Source of the DNA: Aquarana catesbeiana
Lineage: Eukaryota > Chordata > Amphibia > Anura > Ranidae
Reading direction: 5' to 3'
NCBI RefSeq assembly: GCF_042186555.1
Contig: NC_133324.1
Location: forward strand, 221,947,145-222,011,144
DNA length: 64,000 nt
A program made the position numbers and the translations under genes. Numbering within the stretch: the first letter of the stretch is position 1; every line of letters begins with the position of its first letter. Below are positions 23,061 to 64,000 of this stretch, one piece after another. Below the pieces are notes generated by a model. The model ran no database searches. It was not told where the DNA came from and saw only the letters and a program-made list of their open reading frames with translations.

Positions 23061-23610
23061 GACAGACTGCTTGCTGCTAGAACCTTTTGTATGTATAACT
23101 ATATAAAACATCAAAAATAAATATCTATGCTGTTTAGAATCCAGTAGGTCATTCTCTCATCCCATTCTGCTCAGCCTCAGTTGTCTTCTATTCTCAGCAC
23201 TCTGCCAATAGACAGAACAGTGAGGCAGTCGCTTGAGGCCAATCTGCTGACCACCTAATGATTTGCTGCTGCTAAGGGGGTGGAGGAAACAACAGGAATA
23301 AGTCAGCCTGTGCCGAGAAAGGATGGATTAGGTAGAGAGAGGAGGAAAGCAGGAGAGGTAACAGGACAAATTCTGCTGCTGGGCAGACACAAAAGCAAGT
23401 TCAACTTACAAAGAGTGTCTTATCTTCTTGATTCTCTCTCATTCTCCTTGGACAGGATGTGAACCTGAACACTGTGCAGCTGCTGCAGCCCCATCCATCT
23501 TGCTAAGATAAAACATGCAGTCAAGGCTACATCTACACACAGAATTGACTGCACACACATTTGTAGAATTTGTAGAATTCGACATTCAATTTTCCAGGCT
23601 TAAGCTGGCT

Positions 23611-23801
23611 ACACATTATACAATTTTTTTTTGCTCAATTTCCTTTAGATTTACTTTCAACTATGTAGCGCAAAGGCCTGCCTGATTGCATACAATTTTA
23701 AAGTGTTTGGGTTTGGCCTTATATTATATGGTTTTGGTAAATGTAAATAGAATGCTAAAGGAAAATTGAACAAGAAAATTGTATAATGTGTAGCCAGTTT
23801 A
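23611..23801. mobile_element. Palindromic MITE, TIR GCTGGCTACACATTATACAA
   Basis: The left TIR at 23614-23640 is inverted at 23774-23798 (TTGTATAATGTGTAGCCAG). The total is about 190 bp. The internal TTGGTAAATG/GGCCTGCCTGATTGCATAC text is shared with the MITE at 25275-25470. Confidence 0.85.
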
Positions 23802-24930
23802 ACCACTTGCTGTCCGCCGAACACGGATATATGTTTTTATTTTGAGGACGGATATCATTGTTATGGCAGCAGCTAGCTGCCATAACCCTGGCATCCTCGT
23901 GTTTGGCCGGTGGTCGGCTACAGAATAAAAGTGATCTCTGTGGCGTATTCACCACGAGATCACTTTTATCAGAGGCGGGAGAGGGCCCCCGCCATGCTAC
24001 GGTGCCCTCTGCTGCTTACCAGAGCCGTCGGCAAGGGCGGAGGTGATCTGGTCCTCTCTGTGGCTGTGCATGGAGACGAGTAAGGGGAAGATGGTCCCCA
24101 CCTGTCTCCATGACATTGCAGGGCGGAAGCGATGTCAAAACGTCACTTCCGCCCATAGCTCTTAAAGGGCCATTTTTTTTCAATCATTTTTTTAAATTAC
24201 AAATTTTTTCTAATTTTTTTTTTTTATTGCATTTTAGTGTAAATATGAGATCTGAGGTCTTTTTGACCCCAGATCTCATATTTAAGAGGTCCTATCATTC
24301 TTTTTTTCTATTACAAGGGATGTTTACATCCCTTGTAATAGGAATAAAAGTGACACAATTTTTTTTTAAACAGTGTAAAAATAAAAAAAATAAAAGGTAA
24401 AATATGCATATGTGAGTAACGCATGCATATGAAAACACTGTTCAAACCACACATGTGAGGTATCGCCACGCATCGGTAGAGCGAGAGCAATAATTCTAGC
24501 CCTAGACCTCCTCTGTAACTCAAAACATGCAACCTGTAGAATTTTTTAAACCTCGCCTATGGAGATTTTTAAGGGTAAAATGTTGTCGCCATTCCACGAG
24601 CGGGCGCAATTTTGAAGCGTGACATGTTGGGTATCAGTTTACTCGGCGTAACATTATCTTTCACATTATAAAACAAAAATTGGGCTAACTTTACTGTTGT
24701 TTTATTTTTTAATTTAAAAAGTGTATTTTTTCCAAAAAAAGGGCACTTGCAAGACCGCTGCGCAAATACTGAGTGACAAAAAGTATTGCAATGACCGCCA
24801 TTTTATTCTTTAGGGTGTTCTGAAAAAAAATATAATATTTGGGGGTTCTAAGTAATTTTCTAGCAAAAAAAAATGTTTTTGACTCGTAAACAACACATCT
24901 AAAAAAGAGGCCTGGTCATTAAGTGGTGAA
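23799..24930. mobile_element. TTAA-family MITE, subfamily A, inverted
   Basis: The left end is TTAACCACTTGCTGTCC; the right end is AAGTGGTGAA, one base from AAGTGGTTAA. The interior from about 24230 to 24890 is the reverse complement of 2090-2410 plus 5318-5660 and of 50830-51500 (GACATGTTGGGTATC, ACCTCACATGTGTGG inverted). A hairpin GTGATCTC...GAGATCAC lies at 23930-23965. Confidence 0.8.
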
Positions 24931-24939
24931 GGCAAACCA

Positions 24940-25270
24940 TAGATGATTTGACTTTCTTTCCTTCCACCACAGGAAGTAATACACAAGTTAGGCTTCATCC
25001 ACATCTGTGGGTCAAGCCTGCAATGCCATTTATTGTTAATGGCACCCCAAATGCGGCAAGCAAACGCGTGTTTTGCCATGTGCAAGAACACTCAACAAAT
25101 GTGGCAAAACCCGCAGTAAAAAACACACAAACCAGTACACAAAAAAGCTCCATGAGCTACTTTGTTGCGTTTGTCATGCGTATGGCAAAATCAATGGGCT
25201 GCCCTATGCATGTCATGGGAAAAAAGTGCAAGAAAGCACAAAAACACGTGTTTCAAAAAAACTAGGTGTG
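24940..25270. repeat. Interspersed repeat with GTTAATGGCACCCCAAA
   Basis: Text such as CCATTTATTGTTAATGGC recurs at 57905-57935, indicating one MITE family. No end pair is resolved here. Confidence 0.5.
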
Positions 25271-25274
25271 AATG

Positions 25275-25470
25275 GGTCCTAAAGCCCCATACATGCTATC
25301 AGATTTTTTGCTGATTTTTTTCCTTCAGATTTACCAAAACCATATAATATGAGGTCAAACCCTAGGAGTTTCAATTTGTACGCAATCAGGCAGGCCCTTG
25401 CACTACATGGTTTTGGTAAATCTGAAGACAAAAATCTGCAGAAAATCTGATAGTGTGTATGGGACTTTAA
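25275..25470. mobile_element. Palindromic MITE, TIR AAGCCCCATACATGCTATC
   Basis: The left end AAGCCCCATACATGCTATC is inverted at the right as GATAGTGTGTATGGGACTT. CAGATTTACCAAAACCAT and GGTTTTGGTAAATCTG are internal inverted copies. Confidence 0.85.
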
Positions 25471-26320
25471 TCTGCAAAAATGCCCCTTTCTCATGTAAAT
25501 ACACACAACTGATTTCAGACTTGCCAATCAGTTGCTTAGACATAGATTCTTTTCATATGGGGAACGGGATGTCAATACTTTCCCCATACTCAAAAATTTA
25601 CTGTGAAGAGAGTTACAATGTAGATAAATATTGAGAGGGAATTGGTTGGTTGACTGATTAGGAAAATAATAGAAAATCTGTTTACTTTACCCATTTTGTC
25701 GCTTTGGTCTGCAGTGCTTTAAAGAGAACATTTGTCCATTTACATCATTACCTGCCACCAACGGAGCTGACATTCTAATGTCCTTACATAACTCTTAAAA
25801 TAACACCTGCATTGCTAGGAGAAAGTATGTCAACCACTATATGAATTCAGAAAATAGAACAATCAACAGAAGAGGATAACATACAAATTCCATGCAACTA
25901 ATTCCAAGAAATGGAATCTGAACACACAACCCCAGCGCTGCAAGACAAAAGTTCTAGCCACTACGTTGCCATTTAAAAAACAAAATAAACAGAGACATTT
26001 AAGAAATGCAGAGTCATGGATTGCATGTGAATATGTTTGCCATTGTAATTTGTTTTCTTTTATGCTTTTCAGACTCAGCTGTTTTATACAGTATCAGCTA
26101 ATAAACTTTTTATTATGTTTTCCCAGGCTAAAACTGACACCTCTGTATAAATATAAATAAAACTAAATATATATAAATCAGTCCTCTATAAACTATGTTA
26201 CCTTTACTTTTGACTTAATATCACAGTTCCTCACTGATGTACGTTATGACTTTACCTTGTGTATTAGGTATTTTGCATGCTTAAGATGATTATATTTTAA
26301 TTGTTAGCTCAATACTTTAA
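25471..26320. other. AT-rich intergenic stretch without recognisable content
   Basis: No long open frame, terminal repeat or known motif was seen on either strand. Confidence 0.5.
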
Positions 26321-26439
26321 CATTGTTAGGTACAAACCTGAAAAGTAAATGTGAGACTCTTGTCTTTCAAAATATCCGACCAGACATGCTGAGTAGAGAG
26401 GCAGCAGTGCAGGAGCATGTGATCAATTAAGGAAAACCA

Positions 26440-27235
26440 CTGACCATCTTGAAAGCCATGGGGGGGGTTAATTATCACTACCACTGACCACCAATGAAAG
26501 GGGTGGGGGGATTTATTATTACTACCACTGACCACCAATGTAACGAGTGAGGGCATTAACTCTCACTAACACTGACCATCAATGAAAGGGATGGGGGGAT
26601 TGACTATCACTACCACTGACCACCAATGAAAGGGGCGGGGGCATTAGTTATCACTACCACTGACCACCAATGAAAGGGGTGGGGGCATTCGTTATCACTA
26701 CCACTGACCACCAATGAAAGGGGTGGGGGCATTAACTATCACTAACACTGACCACCAATGAATGGGATGGGGGATTGACTATCACTACCACTGACCACCA
26801 ATGAAAGGATCCGGGGACATTATCACTAACACTGACCACCAATGAAGGAGGTGGGGGCATTCATTATCACTAACGCTGACCACCAATGAAGTGGGTTGGC
26901 ATTAATTATCACTAACACTTGTCTACAAGGAAAGGGGTGGGGGATTAACTATCACTACCACTTACCACCAATGAAAGGGATGGGAGCATTAATGATCACT
27001 ACCATGACCACCAATGAATGAGGAGGGATTATTTATCACTGCCAATGACCAGCAATAACGGGAGGGTTTAATTACTGCCACTGCTGTTACTGCCAATGAA
27101 AAGGAGCATTAATTATTACTGCCACTGACCCCCTATGAAGGTTTTTTTTATTATTACTGAAACTGACCCCCAATGCAAGTAAAGTAATTATCACTGCCAC
27201 TGATAACTAAAGAAAGGGGGGGGGGGGTTACTATT
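26440..27235. repeat. Minisatellite, 42-48-bp units (ACTGACCACCAATGAAAGG)
   Basis: Roughly sixteen degenerate units carry TTATCACTACCACTGACCAC, CAATGAAAGGGG and TGGGGGCATTAA. The last units diverge (ACTGACCCCCTATG). Looser related text continues to about 27560 (GGTGTCAGTGAGAATTAT). Inverted units occur at 21235-21345. Confidence 0.88.
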
Positions 27236-27832
27236 ACTGCCACTGGGGCTTATTTTACTCCCACGTTCTCTTCAGAGTACTGCCTGCACACTCAGTAGGT
27301 TTTTCTTCTTGTTCCCTCTAAGATACCCCTCCAATTTGTATTCACTGTTGTGGTTATTGGGAAAAAAAAGTACCCCTGTATTGGTGGTCAGTAGCAAAGA
27401 CCCCCCACCCTGGGCATTAGTATCAGAATAATTTTAAAAATCCACCCTTACGCATAGGTGTCAGTGAGAATTATAAAACACTTCTCCCTTGAGCATTAGT
27501 GTATAGGGAAATAATAAAAGTGTGCCTCCCCCTCCAAGCATTGGTGTAAATGGGGTAATAAAATTGTCCCCCTGCCATTGGTGTTTAGTAGTAACATACC
27601 TCCTTGGAGGCTATACATCCTGCACCGCTTTGCAGCTCTCTGATTGTGATGTCCTGGCTGAAGCTATAAAAGCACTACTGGGCAGCAGGTTATCCTGTTC
27701 TATAAAACCTGTAAAAGATTGCTGGGTACTAAAATGTGTTGCATTCCTGTGCCCGGCACGCTGCACAGTGTCTCCTTTGGTGTACATTAAGAAAGCATCT
27801 ATTGAAATAGTGCTGCTACCCCAAAATAGCCC
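27236..27832. other. Intergenic stretch, degenerate minisatellite then unique sequence
   Basis: Poorly matching minisatellite remnants reach about 27560. No coding or repeat structure was recognised after that. Confidence 0.45.
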
Positions 27833-28070
27833 TTAAAGTGGAAGTAACCCCCCCCCCCTATCGTTTTCAGCCAAGGAAGCTGCCATCTTTGCCTCTGTTT
27901 AATCTTCAACGGCCATGGTGCTGCACATGTGATCTGTTATGACACCAGCCATTGGATGGTTTGATAGTTTGGTTAAAGGCACAGCCAATGTGCATTTAGC
28001 ATTCCTGGCATGCTAGGAATGTAACTGTTTTTTGAAACTGTTAAATCAATGGGTTTACTTCTGCTTTAAT
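27833..28070. mobile_element. MITE with TIR TTAAAGTGGAAGTAA
   Basis: TTAAAGTGGAAGTAACC on the left is matched by GGTTTACTTCTGCTTTAA on the right. The length is about 237 bp. Confidence 0.8.
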
Positions 28071-29460
28071 GATAAACAGGATAAGATCAAGACTCATGTG
28101 CTCAGATGGCCCCAGTACTCAGGCTTCCAAACGTCCAATCAAAGAGAAAAAAAATCCGGGCACAACGATGTCTCAAAAATAAAACATATATGATTTTATT
28201 AACTGAGGCCTATGTGAGAGGCTGAAACGTGTCAATAATTACAGGTGTTGATTCCTTTTATTGGATGGATATAATGATGTCCAAAGATTTCTGTAACGCT
28301 ACTAAGATGACAGCATGCCCTGCTGTGAGGGACACTGAAAGAGAGAAGGTGAGTACGGCAGCCATCGCTGATTTGTTTGTTTTAAACCCCAGCTGGGCGA
28401 CTACTTAAAGATGAATTCCAGGTATGGTATTTTTTGAATATATGTGATTTGTGAATATACAAATATTTATTTTCTGCACTTTTATTGTCACTTTTTGCAC
28501 TAAATGCACCCGTGACACACACCCCTAAAGTATTTAGAGGTTGTAGGTCACCTCTTAATAAGAGCAGCGCCATACCTATCCCCTCTTTTTCACATGGTAT
28601 TTTTTTACACTGTTACTTGGATTCAGCTTTGACCAATGTATCTATGCATATAGCATACCTGTGGGATCCTCCTGGCAGCAGGAAGTTCATTCAAGAAGAC
28701 ACTGCTATTCCAATGATCTTCACCTACTTCTGAGTCCTAAGCCAAGCAGCTGCCCTGCTGCATTGTGAACACAGGAGGTTGGCCACTCAGCACAGGCACC
28801 ATTCAGAGAATTATTTGGCATTTTCTCAATGAAATCAAAGTGTTCTCAGATTCAGCAAGGTGGAGAGGCAGGCAGGTGACATCCCTTGCTGCCGGTAAGG
28901 TCTTTTGACCTAGTCAGTGACTCTGAAAGTAAAGTATATCTAAATCCAAAACCTTGTTTTTTTTTACTTTGGATTATGAAACAGTTAAAACTCTTTAGAT
29001 ATTTTTTTTTTCTCTCTTTGCATTCTGTTTCTCATAGGGGAGAATTGCCTTCACTTCCTGCCCCAGAGACACAGCAAGAGGGAAACAAGAAGAAAAAAAC
29101 TAACAGATGTTCTAATAGTTGCACAATTTAATGCTAGAAAAAGATTTTAGTTTTAGGGGCTCTGACGTCAATCTAAAACATATTTATTAAACAAAATATT
29201 GGCTTTTAAAGTCAGAATTCTGGGTTTCAAAGTTAAAATTCTGATAGTAGACCTTGTTCACATGAGCACTTCCTAGTTACACTGTGATCAGCTGTGATTT
29301 GACACAGCTGATCACGTGGTATAGGCTCTTTACCGTGATCGGAGATGCAGTGTGTCCGAGCGACACACCGCATCACTGAGCGCCACGCTGTGTGCCCCCA
29401 GGGGGACAGGCACGAGTGGCTTTTTCTGAAGGACATCATATGACGTCCATTCAAAACAAT
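28071..29460. other. Intergenic stretch, no gene recognised
   Basis: 28135-28260 contains GAGGCTGAAACGTGTCAATA, reminiscent of the ACGCGTTT foldback family. Near 29270-29460 there are CG-rich short inverted repeats (CTGTGATCAGCTGTGATTTG, TCCGAGCGACACACCG) typical of MITE interiors. No coding signal was seen. Confidence 0.45.
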
Positions 29461-29479
29461 GAAACGATTGGTTTCATTG

Positions 29480-29800
29480 CAGGACGTGAAGTGAAGGTGA
29501 TTTAGGTGTACACCCGTGTAAGGGTTGTCTTTGCCTACACGCAATGCATGGGTGTTCTGCACATCCACACGCAGGCAGTCCTATTCATGTGAATGGGGAC
29601 ACAGCTACCCCTCTCATTTCCACATCTGTGTGGGTGCAGGTTTGTGTCCTCAAACTCAAACTGTCTATGTTTGGGGACCCGAACCTGCACGCATATGGAT
29701 GTCAAATTGGGAGCAGTGGCTGTGTCCCCATTGACTTGAATGGGACTGCCTGCAACACTAGTGTACACATAAATACACCTTTGTGAACAGGGCCTAAAAG
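29480..29800. repeat. MITE-like repeat with GTGAATGGGGACACAGC core
   Basis: An internal inverted pair, GTCCTATTCATGTGAATGGGG and CCCCATTGACTTGAATGGG, brackets TGTGTCCTCAAACTC text. It starts near GTGTACACCCGTGTAAGG and ends near CACCTTTGTGAACAGGGCC. Confidence 0.6.
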
Positions 29801-29867
29801 TCCAAATTCTGGGTTTCAAAGTCAGAAATATGAGATCAAAAGTCAACTCAGAATTCTGAGTTTTAAC

Positions 29868-32085
29868 CTTAGACCCCTTTCACACTGGGGTGTCAGCAGC
29901 GTCGGACATTTTTGCAGAGTTTTTCAGACAATAGTGGGGCGCTATTAACCCCCCGCTAGCGGCTGGAAAAGGGTTAAATGACACAGCGGCGCTTTGCCGG
30001 TGGTTCAGCGGCGCTGCCCATTCATTTCAATGGGCAGGAGTGGTTTAGGAGCAGTGTATACACCGCTCCTTCACCGCTGCAAAGATGCTGCTTGCAGGAG
30101 TTTTTTCCAGCGCATCGCCACAGTGTGAAAGCACTCAGGCTTTCACACTGAGACTGCAGGGGAGCCGTTTTCAGGCGCTTTACGGGCGCTATTTTTAGCC
30201 CAAAAGCACCTGAAAAACGCCTCAGTGTGAAAGGGGTCTCAGAATTCTAAGTTAGGAGCTGTGTGTACACAGCTCCAACAGGGCTGCAAAGATGCTGCTT
30301 GCAGGACTTTTTTTACCGTCATGCAAGCGCAGCGCTCCAGTGTGGAAGCACTCAGGCTTTCACACTGGAGTGAGAGCAGAGGCTTTTTACAGGCACTATG
30401 CAAGCGCTATTTTTAGCGTTATAGCACCTGTAAAGCGCCTCAGTATGAAAGCAGCCTTAATCTCAGACTTCTTACTTGTAATATCAGAATTCTGTCATTA
30501 AGGCTACTTTCACACTGAGGCGCTTTACAGGCGCTTCAGTGCTAAAAATAGCGCCTGCATAGCGCCTGTAAAGAGCCTCTCCTGTCTCTCCAGTATGAAA
30601 GCCGAGGGCTTTCACACTGGAGCGGTGCGCTTGCAGGACGGTAAAAAAAGTCTGGCAAGCCGCATTTTTGCAGCTCTGTAGGAGCGGTGTATACACCGCT
30701 CCTAAAGCGCCCCTGCCCATTGAAACCAAAGTGAATAGCGCCGCTAAAATGACAGTAAAGCGGCGCTAAAAATAGCACCGCTTTACTGCCGACGCCCGCC
30801 CGCCCCAGTGTGAATGTAGTCTAAAAGTTCCATACATTGTTAGGATGCCCCCAAGCAGAGGAACTGAATAGGACCCCTTTAACACTGAGGCGCTTGAAAA
30901 CTGCCCATAAAACACCAGGCGCTTTTCAAGTGCTTTTGAGGCATTAGCGGTGCTTTTTTTTGAAGGCCACGTGACTCAAAAGAACCATTTTGGGGAGCTT
31001 TTAAAGCGCTTTTCAGGCACTTTTCAGGTGCATTCATTTCAATGGAGAGGGGCATTTTTTTTAGAGCTCAAAACATGCTCCAAAGATGCTGCTTGCAGGA
31101 TATCTTTCACTGCCCCGCCAGTGCACCACCCCAGTGTACGGCTCCTTTCACACTCAGGTCGTTTTCAGGTGTTTTAGCGTTTTAGAAATCGCACATGTAA
31201 AGTGCCTGAAAACTGCCTCCCATGCCACCCGAATGGGAAAGCCTGAGTGCTTTCATACTGGGGCAGTGCACTTGCAGGATGTTGAAAAAAGTCCTGCAAG
31301 CAGCATCTTTGGGGCGGTTTTGAAGCACTGTCCCTTCCAAAACGCCCTGCCCATTGAAATGAATGGGCAGCGCTTTCAAAGCGCCGGAAAGACGCTTTGG
31401 AAGCGGGTGGTTTTAACACCTTTTTCTGCCGCTAGTGGAGGTTAAAAGCACCCCACTAGCAGCCGAAAAGCGCTGCTTAAATAGTGCTAAAGTGAGTATC
31501 ACTTTAGTGCTACCGCAGCCCCAGTGTGAAAGTAGCCTAAAAGCATTAATTGATCTAAGACCCCTTTCACACTGGGGCGGGCGAGTGTCGGCGGTAAAGC
31601 ACCGCTTTACCGTCGCTTTAGCGCCGCTATTCGGCCTCTGGCTTTTACACTGGAGAGACAGGAGAGGCTCTTAAGGCCCCTTTCACACTGAGGCACTTGT
31701 AAATGGCCAATAAAACACTGAGCACTTTTGAAGAGCTTTCAGGCGCTTTTGAAGCGCTTTCCTTTCATTTCAATGGAGAGAGGCGTTTTTCACCACCCTG
31801 CCAGCGCACTGCCCCAGTGTGAAAGCATTTATCGATTTTAATGAAAATAGGTTTTTGTGAGCTTTTCAGGAGCTTTTTTTAGCGTGAAAGCGCCTGAAAA
31901 GCACCTCAGTGTGAAAGGGGTCTTACAGGTGCTATTTTTAGTGCTATAGCGCCTGTAAAGCGCCTCAATGTGAAAGGGGTCTTAATGGAAATAGGTTTTC
32001 GTGACCTTTTCAGGCGCTTTTTTTTTTTTTTAGTACAAAAGCGCCTGAAAAGCGCCTCAGTGTGAAAGGGGTCTTAGCCTAACAG
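29868..32085. mobile_element. Dense cluster of MITEs with TIR GACCCCTTTCACACTG
   Basis: At least five copies lie end to end or nested. Clear end pairs include 29870 (AGACCCCTTTCACACTG) with 30240 (CAGTGTGAAAGGGGTCT), 30502 (GGCTACTTTCACACTGAGG) with 30824, 30869 with 31532, and 31556 with 32076. Interiors are built from GCGCTTTTCAGGCGCTTTT-like strings and CTGCTTGCAGGA. The same family recurs as a full copy at 55838-56228. The cluster ends 450 bp before the LZTR1 ATG. Confidence 0.85.
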
Positions 32086-32089
32086 CCCT

Positions 32090-32535
32090 ACTAGAATTTT
32101 CAGTAACCTATTTATTTCTCTCATGAGAGAAGGTGCCTGTATCGCAGTTTGTTCTTCAGCCACTAGATGTCATTCTTGCACCATAATAGATATAGCTCGT
32201 TGCTTGTACTACAGGCGGCTTACTTACCATAGAGCTGTGCGGTTAGATAGTCTCCCTAACACGGCTCTGACATTTCCTGTCACGTTTCCTCTTCCTTCCT
32301 GTCGGCTGGACGCCGCTCCCAGTCTAGTATGCAGTGACTCTTCCTGATATGAGCCCCTCAGATGGCTCTCCTGTACCCAGGGCCCGTGTTATGTGCGGGG
32401 AGCCCTTAGTGTCCCGTGCAGCACAGGCTGACATGCTGTCCTATGGCTGGGAACGGTTAGGTGGAGGACGAAGCTGTCAGGGAGCACCTTATTGATTATT
32501 TCTGCTTCTTCTAGAAGTCCAGGGCCTGAGCTCCA
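32090..32535 (+). promoter_or_regulatory. LZTR1: Probable LZTR1 promoter / 5' UTR region
   Basis: This is the repeat-free, moderately GC-rich stretch between the MITE cluster (ending near 32085) and the LZTR1 ATG. No TATA box is evident. A pyrimidine-rich CTTCTTCTAG lies about 20 bases before the ATG and could be a 5'-UTR splice acceptor, in which case transcription would start further upstream. The transcription start cannot be placed from sequence alone. Confidence 0.4.
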
Positions 32536-63834
<31,299 letters not shown>

Positions 63835-64000
63835 GTAAGTAATCACAATAAAAACATTTTAGTAAAGGAGAACCAGAAAAGTCAAAAGGTCCTAAAAAAG
63901 AAAGACCTTTCTAAAAATAAAATAAAAAAAAAACGGGCTTTGGTCCTGAACTGGTTTACGGACATGTTACCTTTTTAACATAGTTAAAACTGACACCCTG

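Overview
The window is vertebrate nuclear DNA, most likely from a frog with a large, repeat-rich genome (a ranid is my best guess). The basis is one multi-exon host gene with small exons and TE-filled introns, several DIRS retrotransposons, L1/Tx1-like LINE, Tc1, hAT and Harbinger DNA transposons, and TTAA-flanked or palindromic MITEs that I recall as abundant in true frogs. The species is inference.

Host gene. The only host gene I can support is LZTR1 (kelch-BTB adaptor of the CUL3 ubiquitin ligase for RAS-family GTPases), on the + strand. Twelve coding exons run from the ATG at 32536 to 63834 and the gene leaves the window inside its first BTB domain. The exons join in frame to 414 codons with consensus splice sites. 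The roughly 50-residue linker that mammalian LZTR1 carries between the fifth and sixth visible kelch blades is not seen.

Left 32 kb (intergenic). 1-8035 is the 3' part of a Ty3/Gypsy chromovirus-like element (integrase, chromodomain remnant, LTR). It is split by a 6 kb TTAA-flanked composite (1229-7208), which itself holds a 5'-truncated L1 with an 18-bp target duplication (2414-5299) and a GC-rich minisatellite. A broken hAT transposase with a tandem-repeat tail follows (8036-10450). An 8.8 kb Harbinger element (10608-19374) comes next, with three genes: MADF-type, SANT/Myb-type and a HARBI1-like transposase. The transposase exon is split by a 1.4 kb foldback with 590-bp arms and a 14-bp target duplication. 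20-32 kb holds more TTAA elements, palindromic MITEs, a minisatellite and a dense MITE cluster just upstream of LZTR1.

LZTR1 introns. Intron 4 holds a triple nest: a Tc1-like element, a TTAA element inside it, and a near-complete DIRS1-like retrotransposon (39782-45098) inside that. The DIRS has inverted terminal repeats and an internal complementary region. Intron 5 holds a Tc1 fragment split by a MITE with a 34-bp hairpin minisatellite. It also holds a second DIRS (about 47990-54109) broken by a solo LTR, a TTAA element and an unknown insertion, and a third, deleted DIRS split by a Harbinger MITE. Intron 9 holds a MITE carrying a potential in-phase cryptic exon and a decayed Tc1 transposase.

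No tRNA, rRNA, CRISPR or prokaryotic feature was seen. All TE genes visible here are broken by stops, frameshifts or insertions.
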